DNA of 64,000 nt from contig NZ_SNUH01000001.1 of assembly GCF_012027355.1 (NCBI RefSeq), positions 744,001 through 808,000 on the forward strand, read 5' to 3'. Position numbers and translations under genes: made by a program. Shown here in pieces: positions 1 to 8,227 of this stretch (its first letter is position 1; each line of letters opens with the position of its first letter). The notes under the pieces were generated by a model. That model was given only the letters and a program-made list of their open reading frames with translations. It did no database searches and had not been told where the DNA came from. The stretch comes from Thermococcus sp. M36 (lineage in GTDB: Archaea > Methanobacteriota_B > Thermococci > Thermococcales > Thermococcaceae).

Positions 1-854
1 GTCGTGTAGGTGGCGTAGCCCACGTTGCTCTTCTTCAGCCTCTGGAGGATGTCCTGATAGTACGCGGTGGTATTGTCGTAGTCCTTCACGGCATCGTCCT
101 TCAGGAAAGACGTGTCTATTTTCAGGTAGGAGGGCGCCTGGGGCCTCTTGAGCCTGTGGCCTGTGAAGTAGTAGACCGCGTCGTATATGTCCCTTATCTC
201 GATAACCGTAAGGCCCCAGCGCTCCTTGGCGTACTCCACCACGTCTACCCTCTTCGTCTGAGTGTTGATCTCAACTATACCCCCTATCTCCCTCTTCTGC
301 GTCTCCTGGACGTACTGGATGCGCTGGCCCTCTGGTATCAGGAACAGCTGCGCCCCGACGTCGTGGGCCGCCGACGCCTTCTCCAGTATCCCGCCCACTG
401 GCCCGATGGTGCCGTCCGGGTTTATCATGCCAGTCATCATGACATTCGGGTTGACATTCCATCCCTGGAGTGCCGCTATTATTCCGACGGTCATAGTGCC
501 CCCCGCGGAGGGGCCGCCTATGATCGGGGAGTCCGCCTTTATCTGGATGAACACATCGTACTTGCTCATGTCAACGCCGAGGACTTTGCCCGCCATCTGG
601 GCAGCGAGCCGGGCGCTTGCCTGCATGTCCACCTCTGCAAGGGGCCACGTCTCGACGTAGACGTGTCCGGTTCCGGGCGCGACGGTTATGACGAAGTCAG
701 TGGCCACACCCACCAGCTCCCCATCGGCAGTCTTAGAAACCGCAGGAGCCTTGAGAACCACCGTGTGTCCCTCGCTTGGACACTGGGCGTAACTCAGCCC
801 AGTGAGGGGCAGAATCAGGAGCAGGAACACCGTCAGTGCTGCGGTTTTTTTCAT
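1..854 (-). CDS. Secreted Lon-type (S16) serine protease, C-terminus cut by window edge
   Basis: Reading leftward from the ATG at 854-852 the frame stays open to the window edge (284 codons seen). Residues 1-24 form a signal peptide (KK, a leucine-rich core, then SYAQC). The body carries the S16 protease signature: catalytic serine in GGPSAGGT and, about 45 residues later, catalytic lysine in GGILEKASAAH, the usual Lon Ser-Lys spacing. No AAA ATPase domain precedes it, so this is an ATP-independent, exported Lon-like peptidase rather than Lon itself. A GGGGTGAGATA ribosome site precedes the start, and a TATA-like TTTATTAAAG lies near 885-894. Natural substrates are unknown. Family call is firm; biological role is not. 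Confidence 0.85.
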   Translation of the reverse strand, partial: MKKTAALTVFLLLILPLTGLSYAQCPSEGHTVVLKAPAVSKTADGELVGVATDFVITVAPGTGHVYVETWPLAEVDMQASARLAAQMAGKVLGVDMSKYDVFIQIKADSPIIGGPSAGGTMTVGIIAALQGWNVNPNVMMTGMINPDGTIGPVGGILEKASAAHDVGAQLFLIPEGQRIQYVQETQKREIGGIVEINTQTKRVDVVEYAKERWGLTVIEIRDIYDAVYYFTGHRLKRPQAPSYLKIDTSFLKDDAVKDYDNTTAYYQDILQRLKKSNVGYATYT

Positions 855-929
855 TATCTCACCCCGTTCCTATCCAACGAGGCCTTTAATAAAGCGTTTA
901 TGGTTCATTCATTTAACCCAGCAGTCTCC

Positions 930-968
930 TCCTCCCCACGGTGGGAGGAACAAAAAGGCTTATATATA
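930..968 (+). promoter_or_regulatory. Promoter of the usp-permease-usp operon with adjacent GC-rich palindrome
   Basis: A TATA box (TTATATATA, 960-968) predicts a transcript start near 988-990. Just upstream, 930-949 is an imperfect palindrome (TCCTCCCCAC / GGTGGGAGGA; 8 of 10 arm positions match). A site on the upstream side of BRE/TATA would suit an activator. The TATA position also argues that translation starts at ATG 1000, not at the earlier in-frame GTG 979, which would lie upstream of the transcript start. Function of the palindrome is inference. Confidence 0.5.
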
Positions 969-999
969 CCCCCATTGAGTGGCCAAAGTGGGGATAGGG

Positions 1000-1551
1000 A
1001 TGGACGTCTTCAGCAGGCTCATCCAGAGGAAGTTCAGGAACATCGCAGGCGAGAGGTACGATGAAATTGTAAAACGCTACCGTGAGTTCCTTCTCCTTCC
1101 GGAGGAGTTTGTCCTGCCGGAGGTCAGGTCTATCCTGATGCCCGTTGACCGCTTTTCGGGGGAAATACCTGAAGAGCTCTATGAGACCATGAGCTCATAC
1201 CTGGGCGCCTCCGTGACCGTCGTGTACATATCAGAAAAAAGGACTCTCTGGCTGATAGAGCAGACCCTTGGAAAGGAAGAGGCGGAAAAGCTCAAAAGGG
1301 CAAAGATGGAGTTCGCCGAAAGCCTCGTCTCAAAGATCGCTGCAAGGCTCGAAAGCCACGGGCTGAAAGTCAGGGGGAGGTACTTCATAGGGAGCAAGAG
1401 CGACGATGTTGTAAAGCTCGCCGGGAGCGGGGAGTTTGACCTCCTGGTCATGTCAAGGAGCTACGGCTCCGAGGTCACCCGGACGTCCCCAGTGAGCCCC
1501 CTTGTCCTTAAGATAGTCCAGCACGTGGAGACCCCTGTTATAATCTACTAG
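1000..1551 (+). CDS. Universal stress protein (UspA-like), divergent
   Basis: A 183-residue protein with an N-terminal helical extension of about 45 residues, then the alternating strand-helix Usp fold beginning at EVRSILMPVDRFS and ending with ETPVIIY. The usual ATP-binding pattern G-x2-G-x9-G-S/T is not visible (the region reads MSRSYGSEVTRTSPVSP), so nucleotide binding is doubtful. It opens an operon with the permease at 1563 (11-base gap) and a second Usp at 2854. The start at ATG 1000 is chosen over GTG 979 because of the TATA position. Role in the operon, perhaps regulation of the permease, is inference from gene order. Confidence 0.75.
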   Translation: MDVFSRLIQRKFRNIAGERYDEIVKRYREFLLLPEEFVLPEVRSILMPVDRFSGEIPEELYETMSSYLGASVTVVYISEKRTLWLIEQTLGKEEAEKLKRAKMEFAESLVSKIAARLESHGLKVRGRYFIGSKSDDVVKLAGSGEFDLLVMSRSYGSEVTRTSPVSPLVLKIVQHVETPVIIY

Positions 1552-1562
1552 GTGGTGCGACC

Positions 1563-2849
1563 ATGGAGCAGACGCTGATAACCGGCATTGCCGTTGCAGT
1601 GTTCCTGTTCACGTACGCGCTCATAATCAGTGAAAGGGTTCACAGGACGGTGGCGGCCCTCTTTGGGGCGGCGGTCGTACTTTTTCTTAAGATCGTCCCC
1701 TGGGAAAAGCTCCCGGAGTACCTCGACCTGGACACCATATTCCTCCTTATAGGGATGATGATAATCGTCAACACCGCCAGGGAAAGCGGCCTCTTTGAGT
1801 TTATAGCAATCAAGACCGCAAAGTTCGCCAGAGGGAGTCCGATGAGGGTTCTCCTGCTGTTCTCCGTTGTCACGGCCCTTATAAGTTCCGTGCTGGACAA
1901 CGTCACAACTGTCCTGCTGCTCACCCCCATGCTCCTCTACATAACCCGCCTAATGGACGTGAATCCGATCCCGTTCCTCCTGGCGGAGATATTCGCGTCG
2001 AACATAGGGGGCACCGCCACCCTCATCGGAGACCCCCCCAACATCATGATAGGCTCCGCCGCTGACCTGAGCTTCAACGAGTTCCTCCTGAACATGGGGC
2101 CGATAGCGCTCGTTGACCTTTTCGTTTCCCTCGCGATAATATACCTGACGTACAGGAGCGCCATGATGGTCAGCGAGGACAAGAAGAGGAGGATACTGTC
2201 AACGATAGACGAGCTCAGGGAAACGGAGGTTATACGGGACTATTCACTTTTCAGAAAGTCTGTGACAGTCATCCTGGCGGTTGTTGTTCTGTTCTTCCTC
2301 CACGACCGCTTCGGCCTTCCCCCCGCTGTTGTTGCGTGGGTCGGGGCCGCAACACTGCTGATATGGAGCAGGATGGAGCCGGATGAGATACTCGAAAAGG
2401 TTGAGTGGACGGCCATATTTTTCTTCGCAGGTCTGTTTATCCTCGTCGGGGCCCTAGTCGAAACCGGCGTTATAGACGGCGTGGCAAAGTGGTTGCTCGG
2501 GTACGTCAACGGCACGGGAGAGGCCCTGGTGGCTATAACGTGGTTCTCAGCTGTAGCCTCCGCGGTGGTTGACAACATCCCCCTGACCGCCGCTATGATA
2601 CCCCTCATAAAGGCTATGGGGAGCACGATGAACATATACCCCCTCTGGTGGGCCCTCTCCCTGGGGGCGTGCCTGGGGGGAAACGGAACCGCAATAGGCG
2701 CCAGCGCCAACGTCGTCGTGCTCGGTATAGCTGCCCGCGAGGGGGTCAAAATAACGTTCATGGACTTCCTCAAAGTAGGTACGGTGATAATGTTCACGAC
2801 CGTCGCCGTGGGTATGGGGATCCTGTGGGTGAGGTACATAGGGGTGTGA
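1563..2849 (+). CDS. ArsB/NhaD-superfamily ion permease
   Basis: A 428-residue polytopic membrane protein with about 11 hydrophobic segments and the internal-repeat signatures of the ion transporter superfamily: ALISSVLDNVTTVLLLTP in the first half, SNIGGTATLIGDPPNIMIG after it, and SAVVDNIPLTAAMIP plus GGNGTAIGASANVVVLG in the second half. These are the hairpin motifs shared by arsenite permease ArsB, NhaD antiporters and SLC13-like carriers. The sequence alone does not settle the substrate (arsenite, sodium/proton or dicarboxylate). No arsR or arsenate reductase lies beside it. Its placement between two Usp genes, 11 bases after one and 4 before the other, suggests co-translation and possibly Usp gating. 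Confidence 0.8.
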   Translation: MEQTLITGIAVAVFLFTYALIISERVHRTVAALFGAAVVLFLKIVPWEKLPEYLDLDTIFLLIGMMIIVNTARESGLFEFIAIKTAKFARGSPMRVLLLFSVVTALISSVLDNVTTVLLLTPMLLYITRLMDVNPIPFLLAEIFASNIGGTATLIGDPPNIMIGSAADLSFNEFLLNMGPIALVDLFVSLAIIYLTYRSAMMVSEDKKRRILSTIDELRETEVIRDYSLFRKSVTVILAVVVLFFLHDRFGLPPAVVAWVGAATLLIWSRMEPDEILEKVEWTAIFFFAGLFILVGALVETGVIDGVAKWLLGYVNGTGEALVAITWFSAVASAVVDNIPLTAAMIPLIKAMGSTMNIYPLWWALSLGACLGGNGTAIGASANVVVLGIAAREGVKITFMDFLKVGTVIMFTTVAVGMGILWVRYIGV

Positions 2850-2853
2850 GGTC

Positions 2854-3303
2854 ATGAAGGTGCTCGTACTCATAGACGGCTCCAAGTGGAGCCAGAAGGC
2901 CGCTCTCCATGCAATAGCAGTGGCAAAAAGGAAAGGAGGAAAGGTCATCCTGTTCTCGGTTCTCGACAGGAGGGAAGCCAAGGCGATAGCGTTCAACATG
3001 GGGATACTCAGTCAGAACCTGAGGGACGTCCAGAGGTTCGAGGAGGAGATATGGAAGGACATGAAGAAGAGCATCAAGCACATAATGTCCAACCTCCTTG
3101 AGATGTGCCACAGGGAGGGCGTGAACTGCTCCCTCAAAATAGTCGAGGGCTCCGCCAAGGACAAGATACTCGAAGAGGCCAATTCCGGCGGCTACACCCT
3201 CGTTGTAATGGGTGCCTACGGCAGGAGCGGAAAGACGAGGATAGGGAGCCTCCTTGAGGACGTCGTGGGCCTGATCGAGCCCCCCGTGATGATAGTCCGC
3301 TAG
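2854..3303 (+). CDS. Universal stress protein (UspA family)
   Basis: A 149-residue single-domain Usp starting MKVLVLIDGSKWSQKA, the classic first strand and helix, and ending PPVMIV. The ATP-binding segment reads MGAYGRSGKTRIGS, which fits the ATP-binding Usp pattern. It starts four bases after the permease stop and its last bases overlap the convergent membrane gene at 3300. Small Usp domains commonly dimerise and bind AMP/ATP; here a partner role for the upstream permease is plausible but unproven. Confidence 0.88.
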   Translation: MKVLVLIDGSKWSQKAALHAIAVAKRKGGKVILFSVLDRREAKAIAFNMGILSQNLRDVQRFEEEIWKDMKKSIKHIMSNLLEMCHREGVNCSLKIVEGSAKDKILEEANSGGYTLVVMGAYGRSGKTRIGSLLEDVVGLIEPPVMIVR

Positions 3304-3554
3304 CGCCTCCAGAGGGCCATGATGAACAGCACCAGCACGAGGATTTCAAGGGTTCCAACGGCTAGGCTCACGTCCCGCTCTATCCACGCGGCCAGGTGGA
3401 GAGTTTCTATGACCTTCTTTATTACCAAGAGGACGAACGCCACGAGCAGGTAGAGCGCAGCCCTCAGGTGGCTCTTTTTGTACGCTACAAAGGACACCCC
3501 CGCCAGGGTTAAGGCGAGAACCAGCGTTATGAGCGCCAGCACAGTCTCCATCAT
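3300..3554 (-). CDS. Small three-helix membrane protein
   Basis: An 84-residue protein with three hydrophobic stretches (residues about 4-24, 33-47 and 61-82) separated by short basic loops, so almost wholly membrane embedded. It begins at ATG 3554 inside an ATGA overlap with the stop of the double-HTH regulator at 3551, so the two are translated together. I do not recognise the family by name. A small membrane partner directly behind an HTH regulator could act as a sensor or be its regulated target; neither is shown. Confidence 0.75.
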   Translation of the reverse strand: MMETVLALITLVLALTLAGVSFVAYKKSHLRAALYLLVAFVLLVIKKVIETLHLAAWIERDVSLAVGTLEILVLVLFIMALWRR

Positions 3555-4060
3555 TCCCCATCACCCACACTAGCGAGGAGGTCTATCAGGCTGTCCGCGA
3601 GCTTCTCCCACAGGCTCGGGCGGTAGTCCCTGATTATCCTCGCCACGGTCTCAAGGTCGTAGGAGAGGGAGTACATCACACTCTTCCCGTCCCTCCTTGC
3701 CGATACTATTCCCAACCTGGCGAGCTCGCCCATGTGGTAGCTCACCGTCGGCTGGCTCAGACCCAGCGCCTTTGCTATCCCACTCTGGGTCATGTCCCTC
3801 TCCATCAGTAGCATCAGTATCTTCCTCCTCGTTTCCGTGGATATCGCTATGAGCAGCCTCTGGGCATCGCCCTCAAGACCCCTTGGAAACAGGTACCTCC
3901 TCCGGCCCACCTTCCTTGAGAACACTGCCCCCTCCTTTTCCAGGCGGTGGAGGTGGTACTGCAGGTCGCCTATGCCTATTCCAAGCTCCCTCGCAAGCTC
4001 CCTGAACGTTATCCCGGGTTTGTTCCTGATGGTCTCGAGTATCTCGTTACGTCTCTCCAT
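3551..4060 (-). CDS. Transcriptional regulator with two winged-helix domains
   Basis: A 169-residue protein. Residues about 1-60 form one winged helix (GITFRELARELGIGIGDLQ, then HLHRLEKEGAVFSRKVGRR). Residues about 80-145 form a second, ArsR-like one (MTQSGIAKALGLSQPTVSYH, then a wing RRDGKSVMYSL). Double-wHTH regulators of this build are common in Thermococcales. No metal-binding cysteine cluster is seen. ATG 4060 is preferred to GTG 4069. Its TATA (TTTATATGG) is the same element, read backwards, as the tldD TATA, so the two genes diverge from one box. It forms an ATGA-coupled pair with the membrane gene at 3300. Confidence 0.85.
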   Translation of the reverse strand: MERRNEILETIRNKPGITFRELARELGIGIGDLQYHLHRLEKEGAVFSRKVGRRRYLFPRGLEGDAQRLLIAISTETRRKILMLLMERDMTQSGIAKALGLSQPTVSYHMGELARLGIVSARRDGKSVMYSLSYDLETVARIIRDYRPSLWEKLADSLIDLLASVGDGE

Positions 4061-4103
4061 GCCCAACACTTAAACCCTTGTGGTTCATCCCTCTATGAGA
4101 AGC

Positions 4104-4111
4104 CATATAAA
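4104..4111. promoter_or_regulatory. Shared bidirectional TATA box between regulator and tldD
   Basis: CATATAAA on the plus strand gives an expected tldD transcript start near 4133 (ATG at 4143). The same bases read as TTTATATG on the minus strand and predict a start near 4081 for the regulator (ATG at 4060). No second TATA-like element was seen in the 82-base gap. Promoter calls are by spacing only. Confidence 0.5.
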
Positions 4112-4142
4112 CGCTACCCCTTTTATGTCCATCGGTGGGAGA

Positions 4143-5504
4143 ATGGAGACCCTCTTGAGAAGGGCGGAGGAGCTTGCGAGGCGCTACGGCATACCCTATT
4201 ACGAGTTGAGGATAACAAGGGTAACTGCGTCCCACCTTGCCATGGAGAACGGCCAGCTCCAGGACCTCTCTCTCAACACGGAGATCGGGATAGGGGTAAG
4301 GGCGTTCAACGGTGCGTGGGGGTTTTCCAGCGCCAACGACATGAGCAGGGCCGAAAAGGCCATAGAAACCGCCATGAAGATAGCCAAGCTTTCCAGGGGG
4401 AGTTCGAGGATACACCTCGGTGACCCGGTTGTGGACAGGGCGGAGATAAGGCCAAAGAAGAGCGCCCTCGACGTGGACGTGGAAGATAAGCTCGCCCTGG
4501 TCAAAGAAGTGGACGCCCTCCTCAGGGGGAGGGGCATATCCAACAGGAGCGTCTCCTATGGAGACGGGATAAAGGAGCAGCTCTACTTCAACTCCCTCGG
4601 AAGCGAGATAGAGACCGTCGTGCCGAGGATAAGGATACGCTTCTCCGCGACTGCCAGAGGAGAGGGCGGGATGCAGCATTACTGGCGGTACTTCGGCGGA
4701 ACGGCCGGCTGGGAACTGGTGGAGGGGATAGACTTCGAGTACTGGGCAGACTTCGTAAAGGGGATGGCCCTTTCACTCCTGAAGGCAAAGGCACCTCCGG
4801 CAGGCCGGTTTGACGTCATAACCGACCCCGAGCTGACAGGGGTTCTCATACACGAGGCCCTCGGCCACGCCGTTGAGGCCGACTCTGTCAAAAACGGCGA
4901 CAGCATACTTGCCGGAAAGCTGGGGGAGAAGATAGCCGTTGACGGGCTCACCGTTGTTGACGACCCCACCATGCCAGGCAGGTTCGGCTCGTACATCTAC
5001 GACGACGAAGGGGTTAGGGCAAAGCGCGTCGAGCTCATCAGGGACGGCGTCCTGGTTAGCTACCTCAACGACAGGGAAACGAGCGCGCTCCTTGGGCTAG
5101 AGCCCAACGGACACGGCAGGGCCCAGAGCTACAGCCACCAGCCCCTAGTGAGGATGAGCAACACCTACGTCGAGCCCGGTGACTGGAGCTTTGAGGAGAT
5201 GGTCGAGGAAGTCAGGAACGGCCTCTACATGGTCGGAGACAGGGGCGGTCAGGTTGACACAGCCAGCGGGACGTTCACCTTCGGTGCCGCCTTCGGTTAC
5301 ATCATCAAGGACGGCGAGATAGGAGAGATGGTGCGGGACGTTGCCATGTCCGGGAGGATACTCGACGTCCTGAGAAGTGTGAGGGCAATAGGGAAGGAGC
5401 TGAAGGTGGAGTTCCCCGGTTACTGCGGCAAGGGGCAGATCGTCCCAGTTGATGACGGGGGGCCGCACCTGCTCACGAGGGCCCTCGTTGGGGGCCTAAG
5501 GTGA
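4143..5504 (+). CDS. tldD: TldD family metalloprotease subunit
   Basis: A 453-residue protein of usual TldD length. The zinc-protease signature HEALGH places metal ligands and catalytic residues at H237, E238 and H242, followed by AVEAD. Downstream GTFTFGAAFGYIIKDGEIG is the conserved TldD C-terminal core. TldD pairs with catalytically inert TldE/PmbA to form a protease that unfolds and cleaves small peptides through a narrow active-site tunnel. The TldE-like partner lies at 6187, past an opposite-strand lipoprotein gene. The start at ATG 4143 follows ATCGGTGGGAGA; the open frame extends upstream to 4080 but that segment precedes the expected transcript start. The 3' end overlaps the convergent lipoprotein gene by nine bases. 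Confidence 0.93.
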   Translation: METLLRRAEELARRYGIPYYELRITRVTASHLAMENGQLQDLSLNTEIGIGVRAFNGAWGFSSANDMSRAEKAIETAMKIAKLSRGSSRIHLGDPVVDRAEIRPKKSALDVDVEDKLALVKEVDALLRGRGISNRSVSYGDGIKEQLYFNSLGSEIETVVPRIRIRFSATARGEGGMQHYWRYFGGTAGWELVEGIDFEYWADFVKGMALSLLKAKAPPAGRFDVITDPELTGVLIHEALGHAVEADSVKNGDSILAGKLGEKIAVDGLTVVDDPTMPGRFGSYIYDDEGVRAKRVELIRDGVLVSYLNDRETSALLGLEPNGHGRAQSYSHQPLVRMSNTYVEPGDWSFEEMVEEVRNGLYMVGDRGGQVDTASGTFTFGAAFGYIIKDGEIGEMVRDVAMSGRILDVLRSVRAIGKELKVEFPGYCGKGQIVPVDDGGPHLLTRALVGGLR

Positions 5505-6059
5505 GGTGTTCTCGGTCGCCCAGGTTATTACCTCCACGACCGCCCAGCCCTTCCACCCTTCTTCCCCAGAGGCGACGATGTAGAGGTAGTAGGTCTTTCC
5601 GGGGGTGGCGTTTGCTGTGTTTATCTTTACCTCGAACGTCCCGTTCTTCCCGGGCTCGACTTCGAGGGTTTCAGGCGTTATCCCCACTTCTATCCCCGAT
5701 ACGGGCCGGAGCTTCGACTCCAGGCCGCTCCAGGAGCTGTGCCTCCCAGGTTCGCCGAGGTACGCCCTCAGCTCCACCCTTCCTCCATAGTAGCCGGTAC
5801 TGGCTTCGCCCCCAGCAGATGAGACCCTGTACTCCTTCGCGAAGACGAGCCCCCTGAGCGTCACCGTCCGGTTCACGGGCACGACGATGCCGTAGTAGTC
5901 CCTCATATTGTCTCCAGTTCCGACGAGGACGTTGCCGGCGTTGAACTCCCCGTAGCCGGGAAAGTAAGAGGGGGAGGTCGTTCTCTCGCCCCAGCCCCCT
6001 ATGCAGCCGGCTCCGGCTATGAGGATCAGGGCCACGAGGGCGAGTAGCTTCATTCTCAT
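5496..6059 (-). CDS. Predicted lipoprotein of unknown function
   Basis: A 187-residue protein with a short signal (MRMKLLALVALILIAGAGC) ending in a lipobox cysteine, so probably lipid-anchored on the outer face of the membrane. The mature part is rich in beta-strand and contains several N-x-S/T sequons. Its C-terminal half (ETLEVEPGKNGTFEVKINTA, then TPGKTYYLYIVASG) resembles an Ig/NEW3-like beta-sandwich. GGAGGAGCTGAG before ATG 6059 fixes the start. It sits between tldD and tldE on the opposite strand, which may be chance or may hint at an exported substrate. I do not recognise a named family. Confidence 0.75.
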   Translation of the reverse strand: MRMKLLALVALILIAGAGCIGGWGERTTSPSYFPGYGEFNAGNVLVGTGDNMRDYYGIVVPVNRTVTLRGLVFAKEYRVSSAGGEASTGYYGGRVELRAYLGEPGRHSSWSGLESKLRPVSGIEVGITPETLEVEPGKNGTFEVKINTANATPGKTYYLYIVASGEEGWKGWAVVEVITWATENTSP

Positions 6060-6186
6060 CTCAGCTCCTCCACGTTCCATTCCGCCCCCGAACGTTTTAA
6101 CCCTTCCCACCGCTTCAACCCCGTTTGAAGTCCCGCGGGATGGAATACCTTTTAAGCCCCCCATGGAACTCCAGCCGGGTGGGCCG

Positions 6187-7476
6187 ATGATAGACGAGCT
6201 GGTTAGGATACTCGAGAGAAAAAACGTGGAGTGGGAGCTCTACTGGGAGCGCGGGAGAGGGGGCTCCTTCAGGATAGAGCGCGAGAGGGTGGAGCGCTCC
6301 CAGAGGAAGTTCTACTCGGGGATAGGCCTCAGGATCGGCTACAGGGGGAAACTTGGCTTCTCCTACATAACCGGCCTCACCCACGACAGAGGAACCCTTG
6401 AGGACTTCGTCGAGAAGACCATCAAGCTGGCTAGGGTCAGTGAGGTGCCCTTCGTCGGGTTCCCGGACAAGAACAGAGCCCCAAGAGTGGGGGGCCTCTA
6501 CGACAGGAGGATAGACGAGATACCATTCGAGGACGCCTACTCCCTGGCCCTCGACTTCGCCAGCACAATGAAAGAGCTCAAGGAGGGAGAAGGAGGCGTT
6601 ACGCTCTCGGGATCCCTTGCCTTCGGAGTGAACCGTTACGGTGTCGCCAACTCGAACGGGGTTCATCTGGAGGAGCGCTCGACGGGCATGAGCGTCTTCG
6701 CATATGCAGTCATGGACCCCTCCGGGACGGGCTCGTACTACCAGTCGTACCGCACCATGCAGCCCTTCGGGGAGCTCAGGGATGCCATAGAGCGCGCCAT
6801 CGAGGAGGCCAAGATGAGCAGGGAGGCGTCAAACATCGGGTCATACAGCGGAGAGGTCATCCTCGAGCCGGAGGCGTTCCAGGCCATCCTGGGCATCTTC
6901 CTTGAGAACGTGTTCGGGGACAGCGTCTACTACGGCCGGAGCCGCTTCTCCGAGGTGGACGTTGAGGTGGCAAGCGGGGAGCTGACGGTCACAGATGATG
7001 CAACGGTGGAATCCGGGACGGGAAGCTACTCCTTCGACGGAGAGGGCAGCCCAGGGTCAAGAACGGTGCTCATTGAAGGGGGCGTTTTAAAGTCCTTCCT
7101 CCTGGACGAGACCCACGCCCGGTTTCTGGGCATGACGAGCACCGGAAACGCCGTGAGGGACTTCAGGACAGCTCCCCACATCGGGACGAGCAACGTGCTG
7201 GTTGGGCCCGGAAGGGATGACCTGGAGGACATAAACGGGGTCTTCATCAGGAAGGTCTTCGGAGAACACACCGCTAACCCCATAAGCGGGGACTTCTCGC
7301 TCACCGTGGAGCTGGGCTACGTCATCCACGACGGCGAAGTCAGGCCGTTCAAGGGCAACATGCTCGTGGGCAACGCCTTTGAGTTCCTGAAGTCCCTGAC
7401 CGCCGTTGGCAGGGACGTGAAAAGGATAGGCTCCTTCTGCTCGCCGAGGGTGGCAGGGAACCTGCGGATAGTCTGA
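6187..7476 (+). CDS. pmbA: TldE/PmbA family subunit, partner of TldD
   Basis: A 429-residue protein of the same fold as TldD. It shows the C-terminal core DFSLTVELGYVIHDGEVRP and VLIEGGVLKSFLLDE, but at the place of the HExxxH motif it reads LEPEAFQAILGIFLENVFGD, so it lacks the zinc ligands, as expected for the non-catalytic TldE/PmbA subunit of the heterodimer. ATG 6187 follows CCGGGTGGGCCG and a TATA-like CCTTTTAAG near 6148. The frame is open upstream to 6001, but that part is antisense to the lipoprotein promoter. Together with the tldD gene at 4143 it should form the complete protease. Confidence 0.9.
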   Translation: MIDELVRILERKNVEWELYWERGRGGSFRIERERVERSQRKFYSGIGLRIGYRGKLGFSYITGLTHDRGTLEDFVEKTIKLARVSEVPFVGFPDKNRAPRVGGLYDRRIDEIPFEDAYSLALDFASTMKELKEGEGGVTLSGSLAFGVNRYGVANSNGVHLEERSTGMSVFAYAVMDPSGTGSYYQSYRTMQPFGELRDAIERAIEEAKMSREASNIGSYSGEVILEPEAFQAILGIFLENVFGDSVYYGRSRFSEVDVEVASGELTVTDDATVESGTGSYSFDGEGSPGSRTVLIEGGVLKSFLLDETHARFLGMTSTGNAVRDFRTAPHIGTSNVLVGPGRDDLEDINGVFIRKVFGEHTANPISGDFSLTVELGYVIHDGEVRPFKGNMLVGNAFEFLKSLTAVGRDVKRIGSFCSPRVAGNLRIV

Positions 7477-7544
7477 TGCACCTGCTTTTTCAATGGGGTA
7501 GGCTTTTATACCCCGCAGCCCTTAAAATAATTCGGTGAGCCGGC

Positions 7545-8207
7545 GTGGGGACTGTGGGAATCGCAGATGTCGTATCGAACATCCGCCCTGGAGAGACCGT
7601 CCTTCTGGAGTACACCCCCGTTTCCTCCCCAGAACTGCTGCTGTACCTGCTGCACCGCGCCTGCACCCGTATGGATATACCCCTCCTCATAGACGACGTC
7701 TCCGACACGTTTCCGGAGTACATAACGCGGCTCGAGATTGCGGGCATTTCCGTGGAAAGCCTCTTGGAGGTACCCGTCATAAAGGTGGGCGGGAGCAGGG
7801 GAGTGGGCAACGTCGTTGGAAGGGTTGAAGTGGACAAGTATTCGCTCGACTTCAAGTACTACGGGGAGATCTACGAGGGAGTGATCCCAGAGAAGGTCGT
7901 ATGCAACCCAGTTCTCGGAATATACAAGCTCTTCATAGCGAGGGAAAGGCACGAGGTTATAAGGCTCGTGCGCAATATAGCCACGTTCGTCGGAAAGAAA
8001 AGCCGCTTTGCAATCTACTTCATAAACCAGGACGCTGTCGAGCGGAGGATACCAGAGATACTGCCCCTGCTGGAGGAAACAGCGACCACAGTTCTGAGGT
8101 GGGGCGTGGACGGGGGCACCTACCGCCTTGATGTCGCAAAGGCCCCCAGCCCGGAACTCCCCGGCTCCAGGATCCTGGTGAGCTTCAGAGACATCAGGGG
8201 GACGTGA
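7545..8207 (+). CDS. DUF257 family protein (Thermococcales)
   Basis: A 220-residue soluble protein beginning at GTG 7545 after GGTGAGCCGGC and a TATA (TTTTATACC) near 7503-7511. It opens with VSNIRPGETVLLEYTPVSSP, typical of the DUF257 family that is largely confined to Thermococcales and looks like a RecA/KaiC-type fold lacking its own Walker A loop. The pattern of strands (LLIDDVSDTF, IAGISVESL, FAIYFINQDAV) fits an alpha/beta sandwich. Function is unknown. It ends 39 bases before the GH13 gene, which has its own promoter, so they need not be co-transcribed. Confidence 0.75.
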   Translation: MGTVGIADVVSNIRPGETVLLEYTPVSSPELLLYLLHRACTRMDIPLLIDDVSDTFPEYITRLEIAGISVESLLEVPVIKVGGSRGVGNVVGRVEVDKYSLDFKYYGEIYEGVIPEKVVCNPVLGIYKLFIARERHEVIRLVRNIATFVGKKSRFAIYFINQDAVERRIPEILPLLEETATTVLRWGVDGGTYRLDVAKAPSPELPGSRILVSFRDIRGT

Positions 8208-8208
8208 G

Positions 8209-8217
8209 GTTTTTAAG
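8209..8217 (+). promoter_or_regulatory. TATA box of the GH13 gene
   Basis: GTTTTTAAG lies about 26 bases before the predicted transcript start near 8240 and ends 11 bases before the TGM operator at 8228. The order TATA then TGM is what is expected of a Tgr-repressed sugar-utilisation gene. Confidence 0.5.
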
Positions 8218-8227
8218 CTTCTTATCT

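Noticed and set aside
6001-6186. Upstream extension of the TldE/PmbA frame to 6001.
   Set aside because: It is antisense to the lipoprotein signal region and promoter, and family length fits ATG 6187.
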